Assembly: GCA_033762315.1 (NCBI GenBank)
Contig: JANRLS010000151.1
Location: forward strand, 1 to 64,000
Length of the DNA: 64,000 nt
Direction of reading: 5' to 3'
Origin: CAYLLN01 sp033762315
GTDB lineage: Bacteria > Planctomycetota > Planctomycetia > Pirellulales > Pirellulaceae
Shown here: one piece after another, positions 24,910 to 33,027 of the stretch
How the letters are laid out: each line of letters begins with the position of its first letter
Numbering within the stretch: the first letter of the stretch is position 1
The notes under the pieces: generated by a model
Databases searched by the model: none
The model's input: the letters and a program-made list of their open reading frames with translations, nothing else
Told to the model about the DNA's origin: nothing
Program-made: the position numbers and the translations under genes

Positions 24910-27065
24910 CTTTGCTACTGGCCGCTACGGCGGGAAACGAAGCTTCGCTCGTCGCTGAGGCGCTGGGCTGGGGTTGGTCGATTCTGTGTGTCGGCTTGGG
25001 GCTGGGGTTTGTGATCTTCGTCCACGAACTGGGGCACTTCCTGGTCGCCAAGGCGTGCGGCGTGAAGTGCGAGAAGTTCTATGTCGGCTTCGATGTGCCG
25101 ATGCCCAAGGTTTTTGGCCTGCAGATTCCCAGCAAGCTGTGCCACTTCCAGTGGGGCGAAACCGAATATGGCGTCGGCATTTTGCCGCTGGGGGGCTATG
25201 TGAAGATGCTCGGCCAGGACGACGACCCGCGCAACGCCGAAAAGGAAGCCGCCCGTACACGCCTGAGCGACGACTCCACCAATCCCGACGCGAAACCGGT
25301 GCTCGACCCGCGCAGTTTGACGGCCAAATCGGTTCCCGCCCGCGCGGCAATTTTCGCCGCCGGGGTGACGATGAACCTGATCTTCGGCGTCCTCATGGCG
25401 GCGGTTGCCTATGGATTCGGCGTCCCCGAAGTTCCGGCGGTCATTGGGGGCACGGTTCCCGGCGGCGCGGCCTGGAAAGAGGATCTGCCGATTGGCGGAC
25501 AGGTGCTGCAATTTGGCCGCGATGGCAAGCCGTACGACTACCTCCGTTTTGAAGACCTGATGCACGAGGTCATCTTCAATGGGGTCGATAAGCCCCTGCC
25601 GATGCTCGTCCGCGCTCCGAATGGCCGCGAATCCTGGTTCGAGCCGCAGCCGAAGGTCAAGGCGGACGGAATGACCGGCAGTCTGGGGATTGCCATTCCG
25701 CGGGGTCGCGAGATTGGCCTGCGCGACGCGAGTTGGCCACATCTCGGACCGAAAACCGATGTCCCCTTCGAGAAGGGAGATGTGGTGATCGCGGTCGATG
25801 GGCAAAAGATCGCGGCAGGACACGAATTGAACGAGGTTCTCGCCCGCCGGCCTACTGGCCCGCTCACCTTCACCGTCGAGCGCAAGATCGAAACGACCGA
25901 TTCCACGGGGAAGAAAGTCGAATCGACAAAGGAAGTTCCCGTCGTCGTGCAGCCCAAGCCGCTACGCGAGCTTGGGCTTGTCATGAAGATCGGCCCCATC
26001 GTAGCCATTCGCAAAAATTCCCCCGCCGCGGACGCTGGTTTTCAGGTCGGCGATGTCCTCGACAGCGTCAGCGGCCAACCGGTCGGAGATCCCCTCTCGC
26101 TCGGCCAGCGTCTGACTCCCGTCAGTGAGCCCGCTCCCCCCATCGAATTCACCGTCACGCGAACCGATAGCGCTGGCAAGAAAACGACCAAAACGCTGTC
26201 CGCCACTCCGGTATTGCCTCGGCAGTATGTCGGCGGCTGGGCGGCGGTCGGGCCGGCGGCCATCGAGTCGCTCGGTATCGCCTACGAGGTGACGCCCGTG
26301 GTTGCCGAAGTCATTCCAGGCAGCCCGGCGGCCAAGGCGGGCCTCGCCGCCGGAGATGCCATTACTGCCGCTCAATTTATTGCCGCGAGCGACCAGGCCC
26401 GCGCGGAGGCAGAGAAATTTTTCGAGGACAAAGAGCTGTTCGAGCCGATTGTTCTCGACCCCGCCGCGAACGGCTGGAATTCGGCCCGCAACTGGAATTC
26501 GGTCTTTTTCCACCTGCAAGATGCTCGGCCCGACACCCGGCTGAAACTGACTTGGCTGCGTGGGGGCAAGTCGCAGTCGGCCGAGATCGCTCCGGTCGTG
26601 TCGGATTCGTTCTACGCCGAGGATCGCGGCGTGGCCCTGCTGGCCCTCCAATCTCCCCATCAAGCCCGCAGCATCTCGGAAGCCCTCTACCTCGGCTATC
26701 GCGAAATGGTCGAGCGGCTAAAGCAGGTGCTTCGCGTCCTGAGTGGCCTGCTGACTCGCAAAATCTCGCCAACGAATCTGCAAGGACCGCTCGGTATCAT
26801 CGGCACCGCCGGAGCCGTGGCCAGCCAGGGAGTGCCCATCCTGCTTATCTTCCTGGCGATGCTCAGCGCGAATCTGGTGGTGCTGAATTTGCTGCCGATT
26901 CCGGCCCTCGACGGCGGGCACCTGCTGTTTCTCGCCGCCGAGGCAATTCGCGGCAAGCCAGTCGATGAACGGCTGCAAATGAAGCTGACGATTGCCGGCG
27001 TGCTGTGCCTGTTGTCACTGATGATCTTCGCGACCGCGATGGACCTGAACCGGTGGCTTCTCTAG
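24900..27065 (+). CDS. rseP: site-2 zinc metalloprotease RseP with extra PDZ region
   Basis: A 721-residue intramembrane protease. HELGH lies at residues 42-46 within a membrane helix (VIFVHELGHFLVAKACGV), and the second motif NLLPIPALDGGHLLF near 663 supplies the third metal ligand Asp. Between them are PDZ-like segments (DVPFEKGDVVIAVDGQKI; IRKNSPAADAGFQVGDVLDSVSGQPV; EVIPGSPAAKAGLAAGDAITAAQF), so at least two and perhaps three PDZ copies. Usual RseP is about 450 residues, so this form has about 270 extra in the periplasmic part. RseP cuts anti-sigma factors and signal-peptide remnants in the membrane. It overlaps dxr upstream and the HAD gene downstream. Confidence 0.92.
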   Translation: MEMTLLLAATAGNEASLVAEALGWGWSILCVGLGLGFVIFVHELGHFLVAKACGVKCEKFYVGFDVPMPKVFGLQIPSKLCHFQWGETEYGVGILPLGGYVKMLGQDDDPRNAEKEAARTRLSDDSTNPDAKPVLDPRSLTAKSVPARAAIFAAGVTMNLIFGVLMAAVAYGFGVPEVPAVIGGTVPGGAAWKEDLPIGGQVLQFGRDGKPYDYLRFEDLMHEVIFNGVDKPLPMLVRAPNGRESWFEPQPKVKADGMTGSLGIAIPRGREIGLRDASWPHLGPKTDVPFEKGDVVIAVDGQKIAAGHELNEVLARRPTGPLTFTVERKIETTDSTGKKVESTKEVPVVVQPKPLRELGLVMKIGPIVAIRKNSPAADAGFQVGDVLDSVSGQPVGDPLSLGQRLTPVSEPAPPIEFTVTRTDSAGKKTTKTLSATPVLPRQYVGGWAAVGPAAIESLGIAYEVTPVVAEVIPGSPAAKAGLAAGDAITAAQFIAASDQARAEAEKFFEDKELFEPIVLDPAANGWNSARNWNSVFFHLQDARPDTRLKLTWLRGGKSQSAEIAPVVSDSFYAEDRGVALLALQSPHQARSISEALYLGYREMVERLKQVLRVLSGLLTRKISPTNLQGPLGIIGTAGAVASQGVPILLIFLAMLSANLVVLNLLPIPALDGGHLLFLAAEAIRGKPVDERLQMKLTIAGVLCLLSLMIFATAMDLNRWLL

Positions 27066-27757
27066 CCGCGCCCGCGAACTTCCTCGCCGTTGTCTTCGAT
27101 GCCGTCGGCACGCTACTGTTTGCCGATCCGCCGGTGACCGATGTCTATCACCTGGCGGGGTGGCAATTTGGCTCGCGGCTCGAACGCGACGAAATCGGCC
27201 GCCGCCTGCGGGCCGCTTTCGCCGCCTGCGAAGCGGGGGAAGGGCTGAATCGCCCCGCCACCAGCGAACCCGCCGAGCGCGAGCGCTGGCAAAGAATTGT
27301 CGCCACCGTGTTCGACGATGTCGCCGCCCCGGCCCAATCACGGCTTTTTCGCGAACTGTGGAACCACTTTGCCCAGCCCGAAAACTGGCGGCTGTTTGAT
27401 GATGTGCCGCTGACCCTCGCCGAACTAGCCCGCCGCGGCTATCGGCTCGCCATCGCCTCGAACTTCGACCGCCGCCTGCACGCCATTCGCGCCGCCCACG
27501 CGCCGCTGGCCCCGTGCGAGCGGTGCTTTGTCTCGTCCGAACTCGGCTTTTCCAAGCCCGATAGTCGCTTCTTTTCCGCCATCGAGCAGCAACTCGGCCT
27601 TGCTTCCAACGAGCTGCTCCTGGTTGGCGACGACGAAACGAACGACGTTCGTGGGGCCCGCGCCGCCGGTTGGCGAATGCTCCATCTGCGCCGCAAGGGA
27701 GAGCTTTCCTCGAAGCGTGAAATCGCCTCGCTCGCCGAACTCCTGCGTTTGCTTTAA
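27053..27757 (+). CDS. HAD-superfamily (subfamily IA) hydrolase
   Basis: A 234-residue phosphatase-like protein. Motif I is VVFDAVGTLLF (nucleophile Asp, with the usual acid at +2 replaced by Val, as in REG-2/HDHD3-like members). Motif II is the Ser in LAIASNFD. Motif III is the Lys in GFSKPD, and motif IV is LLVGDDETNDVRGARAAGW. The replaced +2 acid leaves the leaving-group acid/base uncertain. The substrate is unknown. GTG 27053 overlaps rseP by 13 bases; no better start follows before motif I. Confidence 0.82.
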   Translation: MASLAAPANFLAVVFDAVGTLLFADPPVTDVYHLAGWQFGSRLERDEIGRRLRAAFAACEAGEGLNRPATSEPAERERWQRIVATVFDDVAAPAQSRLFRELWNHFAQPENWRLFDDVPLTLAELARRGYRLAIASNFDRRLHAIRAAHAPLAPCERCFVSSELGFSKPDSRFFSAIEQQLGLASNELLLVGDDETNDVRGARAAGWRMLHLRRKGELSSKREIASLAELLRLL

Positions 27758-27853
27758 GTCACTACCTCAACCGCATTCGTCGCCGGGACCAAGTTTTCTG
27801 GTGGCACGTGCTTGGCCATGCGAGCACGGCATCAGGTGCTTGAAAATGACGCT

Positions 27854-29137
27854 TCATGCCGAAACCCGCTCCGGCTGCGGCTTGGCCTTTTGCTCCCCAA
27901 TTACGCGCCCCATTTGTCGCAGGGCTTGCCGCAGGCGGTTCTCGTTTTCGACGAGGGCCATGCGGACGTAGCCCTCACCGGCGGCACCGAAGCCGCTGCC
28001 GGGGCTCATGGCGACGTTCCCTTCTTCCAGCATTTTCATCGAAAAATCGAGGCTGCTCATGGTGCTGGCGAACGGCTCGGGATATTTCGCCCAACAGAAC
28101 ATTCCGGCGCGCGGTGTCTCGACCTGCCAGCCCTGCTTGCGGAGGCCGTCGAGGAGCAGGTCGCGACGCGATTGATAGAGTTGCGACTGCGCCTCAACCG
28201 CGGCGTCGGTGTGCCGCAGGGCGACGATCGCGGCAATCTGAATCGCCTGGAACAGGCCGTAATCGTAATAGCCCTTGATAATGCCCAGGGCCCGCACCAT
28301 CTCGGCATTGCCGCAGCAGTAGCCGACCCGCCAGCCGGCCATGTTGTAGCCCTTGCTCATCGTGGTGAATTCGACGCCGACTTCCTTGGCTCCCGGCGCG
28401 GCGAGAAAGCTGGGCGGCTGATAACCATCGAATGCCACGTCGGCATAGGCGAAGTCGCTAATCACCATGAAGCCGTAGCGGCGGGCCAGCTTCACCACCT
28501 CGACGAAAAACTCCGGCTCGACCGTTTTGCTGCTCGGATTGTGCGGATAGTTAATCACCAGCAGCTTGGGCCGCGGCGTCATGTTTTCGCAGGTGAAGGC
28601 GACGTTCGAGAGGAACTTTTCGCTATCGGAGACATCGAGCGTGATGACATTGCCCGAGGCCATGACAATGGCATACATGTGGGCGGGGAAATATGGAGCC
28701 GGGATGATCGCCGTCTCGCCGGCCCCCATCGCCGCCAGGCACATGTGGCTGAAGCCTTCCTTCGAGCCGATGGTGACGATTACCTCGCTCTCCGGATCGA
28801 GCCGCACGCCGAACTTCTTGAAATACTTGGCCGCCACCTCGCGGCGCAAATTGAGGATGCCGTTGGCTTTGCTGTAGCCGTGGTTGTTCGGGTCGCGGGC
28901 TGCTTCCATCAGCTTCTCGATGACGACATCTTGCGGCGGCTCGCTGGGGTTCCCCATTCCCAGGTCGATCACATCTTGCCCCGCCTTCCGCTTTTGGTGC
29001 AGCAGGGCGTTGACCCGCGCCAGCACGTATTGCGGCAAGCGGTTGATCCGCTCGGCGAGCTGAATGCGAAAGGGCTTCAGCGGCTCAGGGGCGATCGGGG
29101 GCTGCGGATTAACGACCGGGGTGTTCGGCTCGGACAT
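27854..29137 (-). CDS. class I/II pyridoxal-phosphate aminotransferase (AlaC-like)
   Basis: A 427-residue fold-type I aminotransferase. Visible residues: DLGMGNPSEPP (58-68), GYSKANGILNLRREVA, the ring-stacking PYFPAHM, NYPHNPSS (197-204), DFAYADVAFDG with the PLP-binding Asp at 228, the Schiff-base Lys at 262 in TMSKGYNMAGWRVGY, and the final substrate Arg in GEGYVRMALVEN. The pattern is closest to the AlaC/LL-diaminopimelate aminotransferase group, which makes alanine from pyruvate and glutamate or acts in lysine synthesis; I cannot separate these. An upstream in-frame extension to 29284 has no domain character. ATG 29137 begins MSEPNTPVVN. Confidence 0.85.
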   Translation of the reverse strand: MSEPNTPVVNPQPPIAPEPLKPFRIQLAERINRLPQYVLARVNALLHQKRKAGQDVIDLGMGNPSEPPQDVVIEKLMEAARDPNNHGYSKANGILNLRREVAAKYFKKFGVRLDPESEVIVTIGSKEGFSHMCLAAMGAGETAIIPAPYFPAHMYAIVMASGNVITLDVSDSEKFLSNVAFTCENMTPRPKLLVINYPHNPSSKTVEPEFFVEVVKLARRYGFMVISDFAYADVAFDGYQPPSFLAAPGAKEVGVEFTTMSKGYNMAGWRVGYCCGNAEMVRALGIIKGYYDYGLFQAIQIAAIVALRHTDAAVEAQSQLYQSRRDLLLDGLRKQGWQVETPRAGMFCWAKYPEPFASTMSSLDFSMKMLEEGNVAMSPGSGFGAAGEGYVRMALVENENRLRQALRQMGRVIGEQKAKPQPERVSA

Positions 29138-29663
29138 GGCAAACTTAGCGAGGGAAGGCGAAGGGAAAGGACCGCGACCGTCCAACATACCTAGCGAGCG
29201 AAATTCGGGATACGGGCAAATCAGCGACTGGCAGGACCACTTTTCGGACCAGTTGGTTCGCCCCACAGGCAAAACTCCATTCACCAGCTAGAATTTCGCT
29301 GTCCCGGCCGCGGACCTCCAAACTGTTTGCCCTGCTACACGAATGAGTTCTCCAAACGGGGCTGAAAAATCGTTACAAAACCAGTCTGTGAATGATCTTG
29401 CGTCGAGTTTCGGGAGGTTATCGCCGCGGCCCCACTTAATCATTCCAATAAGTCGGCCGGGCTGCGCCGGTGCTCTCTGCCGGGGGGCACGGCGCGCGAT
29501 CGTGCTCCCGGTCGGCCGAAGGAGCGACCTTCACTTCCGTGATTGCAAGATATGATGAATTGTACACAATCCGCGCAGGCTTGTCAAGACATTGTCTGTA
29601 ATTTTTCTGGCTCCAAGCTCATCGCGCGCCCGCCACGCGCATCGGCCAGCGCGCGGGATACGC
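29138..29663. other. 526-base gap without a supported gene
   Basis: This holds the upstream region of the aminotransferase (29138 to about 29400). Around 29530-29610 is an AT-rich patch containing TGTACACA and a short imperfect palindrome AAGACATTGTCT. Short open frames here (for example 29343-29555) lack a convincing ribosome site and conserved-looking residues. I see no tRNA-like cloverleaf. Confidence 0.6.
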
Positions 29664-29927
29664 CTACTTTCCCCATTCCGGCCCGGCATCGGGGTCTTCG
29701 GGGTCGGCCTCGTGGTCGCCGTTGTACCAGTCTTCCAGGGCTTTCAGCACGTTGTCGCGCTCTTGCCGCGAGGCCCACACGGACTCGTCCTGTTCCAGCC
29801 GCACTTCGTAGTCTCCTTCGCAGGTGCAATCGTCGTTGCCGCAAAAATGCGGGACATCGGCGATCCACAAAATGCGAAACAGCGGCACATGCTTGTCGTC
29901 AACAAGAACGAAAATCGACGCGGACAC
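29664..29927 (-). CDS. small conserved-looking hypothetical protein
   Basis: An 87-residue protein I do not recognise. It begins MSASIFVLVDDKHVPLFRILWIADVPHF, then a Cys cluster CGNDDCTC (possible metal site), a charged stretch (DYEVRLEQDESVWASRQERDNVLKALEDWYNGD) and a very acidic end (DHEADPEDPDAGPEW). It has no signal peptide or membrane segment. The frame shows natural amino-acid composition and codon use like the neighbours, supporting a real gene. It lies 140 bases downstream of proC on the same strand, but the gap leaves co-transcription uncertain. Confidence 0.6.
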   Translation of the reverse strand: MSASIFVLVDDKHVPLFRILWIADVPHFCGNDDCTCEGDYEVRLEQDESVWASRQERDNVLKALEDWYNGDHEADPEDPDAGPEWGK

Positions 29928-30067
29928 GGCGGGCTCCTGGCATCACGGCCGAGGGACGAAAGGTTCATTCGCGGCACCTGGGCCGCTGCTGTATTCTACA
30001 ACCCTCGCCGCCGCTGGGAATTGGCGTTCACGGAGCACGATTCCGCCGGCACAATCGCCGTAACTGC

Positions 30068-30877
30068 TTATTTGCCTAGCTCTTGCGACCTGCGAGCGGC
30101 GGCTTCGACGGCGGCGATCAGGGCTCCGCGCAAGCCCCGATCCTCCAAAGCGGCGAGTCCCGCGATGGTCGTGCCGCCGGGACTGGCGACTTTGTCCTTC
30201 AGCGCGGCCGGGTGTTCGCCGGTCGTCAGCACCATTTGCGCGGCCCCAAGCACCGTTTGCGCCGCCAATTGGGCCGCGATGTCGCGCGGCAAACCGACGC
30301 GGACGCCCCCATCGGCCAGGGCCTCGATCATCACATAGACAAACGCCGGCCCGCTTCCCGATAGGCCCGTTACCGCGTCGAGCAGCCGCTCCTCCACCGC
30401 CAGCGCCGTCCCCACCGCCCCCAGCAATTGGCCGACGAGCTTGCCGTCGGCATCGGTCGCGCCCGGTCCCAAGGCATATGCCGAAGCTCCCTGGCCGACA
30501 AGCGCGGGAGTATTGGGCATCACCCGCACGATTCGCTCGGTCTTGAGCCCCTCGCCCAGCTTGGCCAGCGTGATCCCAGCGGCAATCGAAACCATCAGCT
30601 TGCCAGGCCCGAGCTTGCCGGCCAATTCGCCATAGACGCCTCCCATGCTTTGCGGCTTGACCGCCAGAAAAATGACATCGGCCCGCTCAGCGATCTCCAG
30701 GTTGTTCCTGAGCCCCTTCGCACTGGGAATTTCGGCGGCAAACTGCTCAATCGCCGCTGGCACCGGATCGGCGGCGAGAATTTTCTCGCCCCGCGTTAGC
30801 CCCGCACTGACGAATCCCTTCGCCAAAGCGCGCGCCATTTGCCCAGCGCCGATGAAGCCGATGGTTTCGGAATGCAT
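30068..30877 (-). CDS. proC: pyrroline-5-carboxylate reductase
   Basis: A 269-residue ProC, last enzyme of proline synthesis (reduces pyrroline-5-carboxylate with NADPH). Features: Rossmann motif IGFIGAGQMARALAKG (6-21), FLAVKPQSMGGVY, IVRVMPNTPALVGQGASAYA, and the family signature near the C-terminus in LSGSGPAFVYVMIEALADGGVRVGL followed by VASPGGTTIAGLAALE. The length matches the family (about 270). Confidence 0.95.
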   Translation of the reverse strand: MHSETIGFIGAGQMARALAKGFVSAGLTRGEKILAADPVPAAIEQFAAEIPSAKGLRNNLEIAERADVIFLAVKPQSMGGVYGELAGKLGPGKLMVSIAAGITLAKLGEGLKTERIVRVMPNTPALVGQGASAYALGPGATDADGKLVGQLLGAVGTALAVEERLLDAVTGLSGSGPAFVYVMIEALADGGVRVGLPRDIAAQLAAQTVLGAAQMVLTTGEHPAALKDKVASPGGTTIAGLAALEDRGLRGALIAAVEAAARRSQELGK

Positions 30878-30927
30878 GAAGAATTGGTCCCGGAATCAGG
30901 TGAGTCGTCTCTTGAATCGGCCGCGGC

Positions 30928-31671
30928 TTATTCGCGTACTTCCAAATCGAATGTCGGCTGCCCGAGGCGGTCGAGCCGTTGCACCAGGCGGAACGACCGC
31001 CCGAAGACCGCCGACTTGAGCCACCCCTCGGGCTGTTTACGAGCTTCGACATAACCTTTGGCTTGGTGCCTCAGCAACGAAAACTTGAGCGGCGTCGCGC
31101 GGGCATCGACGAGCCAGTATTCGCGAATTCCGGCCCGCCAATACAGATCGCGAAGCGTGACGTTGTCTTTGCGAACCGACGACGTGCTCACCACCTCCAG
31201 CACCAGGTCGGGGGTTCCCTCGACTTCGACATAACCCTCGCTCGCGCCGCGAATCCAGCGGGCCAACTTGCTGGCGACGGTTTCGTAGGTCAGAAAGCAA
31301 GCATCCGGCTCGCAGGATAGACCCGCTCCGTCGTGCGAGAGCAGCGTGCCGTCCGAGAAGACGTACCCCAAATCCAGGGCTTTGACGTGCTGATAGAGGA
31401 CGGCAGCAATTGCAGTCTTGACCTGATTGTGCGTAAAAACCTGTTCCATCGTGAAATCCGCCCAGATGGTTCCGTTCAGGTAGGCGAACCGACCACCCTC
31501 CGGAAAATCGTCCGAGCGGGCCCATTTCCTGTAGCTGGCATGATCGCGCACCCAAGCCGGAATCTCGGCCTCGCCATTCACGACAATCGGCAGTCGGCCG
31601 TTGAGCTTCGATTTGGCCGTAGCGCGGCTGGCGGTGGCATTGGTCATGACAAGTTCGCTGATGAGCGACAT
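30928..31671 (-). CDS. Uma2-family (DUF820) putative endonuclease
   Basis: A 247-residue protein with the Uma2/DUF820 PD-(D/E)xK-like core: RFAYLNGTIWADF, LSCEPDACFLTYE, PDLVLEVVSTSSVRKDNVTLRDLYWRAGIREYWLVDA. The acidic residues at EPD, PDLVLEV and YWLVD fit the proposed nuclease site; the true substrate of this widespread family is unknown. Such genes are often multi-copy in planctomycetes and cyanobacteria. The N-terminal 30 residues are Ala/Thr-rich. A second ATG eight codons in (VMTNATAS) could also be the start. It lies 50 bases upstream of proC on the same strand. Confidence 0.78.
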   Translation of the reverse strand: MSLISELVMTNATASRATAKSKLNGRLPIVVNGEAEIPAWVRDHASYRKWARSDDFPEGGRFAYLNGTIWADFTMEQVFTHNQVKTAIAAVLYQHVKALDLGYVFSDGTLLSHDGAGLSCEPDACFLTYETVASKLARWIRGASEGYVEVEGTPDLVLEVVSTSSVRKDNVTLRDLYWRAGIREYWLVDARATPLKFSLLRHQAKGYVEARKQPEGWLKSAVFGRSFRLVQRLDRLGQPTFDLEVRE

Positions 31672-31727
31672 CCAGATTCGTCGTCCTCAATTATAGGTCC
31701 GGCCGACTGGCCGTCCAAATTGGCCGT

Positions 31728-33020
31728 TTAGGCCCCTATCCGCTCTTTCCCCAGCCACTTGCGCAGCGGTTCGGGCACGCTGATCGTGCCATCGGCCTGT
31801 TGGTGGTTTTCGATCAGGGCGATGATGGCGCGGGTGTTGGCGACGGCGGTGCCGTTGAGGGTGTGGACGAAGTGGGTTCCCTTTTCCCCCTTCTTCTTAT
31901 AGCGCGTGCCGAGGCGGCGCGATTGGTAGTCGGTGCAGTTGCTGGTGCTGGTGATTTCGCCCCATTCGCCCGGGGTTGTTGCCGTTGCGGAGCCGCGACC
32001 GGGCATCCAGGCTTCGAGGTCGAACTTGCGATAAGCGGGGCCCCCCAGGTCTCCGCTGGCGGTGTCGATCACGCGATAGGGAATTTCGAGCCCGTCGAAG
32101 ATTTTGCATTCGATGGCGAGCAGTTGCTCGTGCATCGCGTCGCTCGCATCCGGGGTGGTAAAGGCGAACATCTCGACCTTCGTGAACTGATGCACGCGGT
32201 AGATGCCGCGCGTCGCCTGGCCGTGGGCCCCCGCCTCCGTCCGAAAGCAATGGCTGAGGCCGCAAATCTTGATCGGCAGCTGTTCGTCCTCGATCGTGAG
32301 GCCGCTATACATACCCCCGAGCGTGATCTCGGCCGTGCCGACGAGGCTCAGATCGGTATTTTCGATCGAATAGACCTGTGTTTCATTGCCGCGCGGATTG
32401 AAGCCGATCCCTTCCAGGATCTTGTTTTGTGCCAGGTCAGGCGTGGTCGTCAGCGTAAACCCTTCCTCGATCAGCACTTCGATCGCATAGCGTTGCAGCG
32501 CCAGATCGAGCAGCACGCCGTCGTTCTTGAGGAAATAAAAGCCATGCCCCGTCGTTCGCGCGCCGGCTTCCAGGTCGAAAAGGCCCAGCTTTTCCCCCAA
32601 GGCGACATGGTCGAGCGGCCGAAAATCGAACTGGCGAATCGCGTTGCTGCCCCGTTTGATGTCTTTGCTATTGGCCTCGCCCCCAATCGGGGCGGCGGCG
32701 TGTGTCATGTTCGGAATCGTCAGCTGCAGGGCGTGGGCTTGAATCTCCAGTCGGTCGTGCTCGGCCTGGGCGGCGTCCTTCAGTTCGCGGAGCTTGCGGC
32801 CGGCATCCTTGATCGCCTCGCGCTCGTCGGGATCCTTGGCCGCGCCGATTTTCTTCTGCGTTTCGTTGGCCTGCCGGTTCAGTTCTTCCACCTCTTGCAG
32901 CTTCTGCCGGCGCGCCGTTTCGAGCTGCACGAGGCGATCGACCTCGCAATGGACTCCGCGATTCGCGCAGTTTTGCTTGACGGCCGGGGCGTTATCAACG
33001 ATGAATTTGCGGTCGAGCAT
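31728..33020 (-). CDS. serS: seryl-tRNA synthetase
   Basis: A 430-residue class II aminoacyl-tRNA synthetase. The N-terminal tRNA-binding coiled coil spans about residues 25-105 (ETARRQKLQEVEELNRQANETQ, GRKLRELKDAAQAEHDRLE). Catalytic motif 2 includes CFRTEAGAHGQATRGIYRVHQFTKVEMF, and motif 3 is near the end (NGTAVANTRAIIALIENHQ). TAEITLGG is the serine-binding loop. ATG 33020 is 7 bases past the stop of the upstream dipeptidase, suggesting a shared transcript. The frame continues open upstream, but only as an out-of-frame shadow of the dipeptidase. Confidence 0.95.
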   Translation of the reverse strand: MLDRKFIVDNAPAVKQNCANRGVHCEVDRLVQLETARRQKLQEVEELNRQANETQKKIGAAKDPDEREAIKDAGRKLRELKDAAQAEHDRLEIQAHALQLTIPNMTHAAAPIGGEANSKDIKRGSNAIRQFDFRPLDHVALGEKLGLFDLEAGARTTGHGFYFLKNDGVLLDLALQRYAIEVLIEEGFTLTTTPDLAQNKILEGIGFNPRGNETQVYSIENTDLSLVGTAEITLGGMYSGLTIEDEQLPIKICGLSHCFRTEAGAHGQATRGIYRVHQFTKVEMFAFTTPDASDAMHEQLLAIECKIFDGLEIPYRVIDTASGDLGGPAYRKFDLEAWMPGRGSATATTPGEWGEITSTSNCTDYQSRRLGTRYKKKGEKGTHFVHTLNGTAVANTRAIIALIENHQQADGTISVPEPLRKWLGKERIGA

Positions 33021-33027
33021 GCTTGTT

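Noticed and set aside
27812..29194. 460-residue plus-strand open frame opposite the aminotransferase
   Set aside because: The minus strand has the complete PLP-enzyme motif set; this frame is its shadow.
29343..29555. 70-residue plus-strand open frame in the 526-base gap
   Set aside because: No good ribosome site, no conserved-looking segment, and a skewed Arg/Pro/Gly composition.
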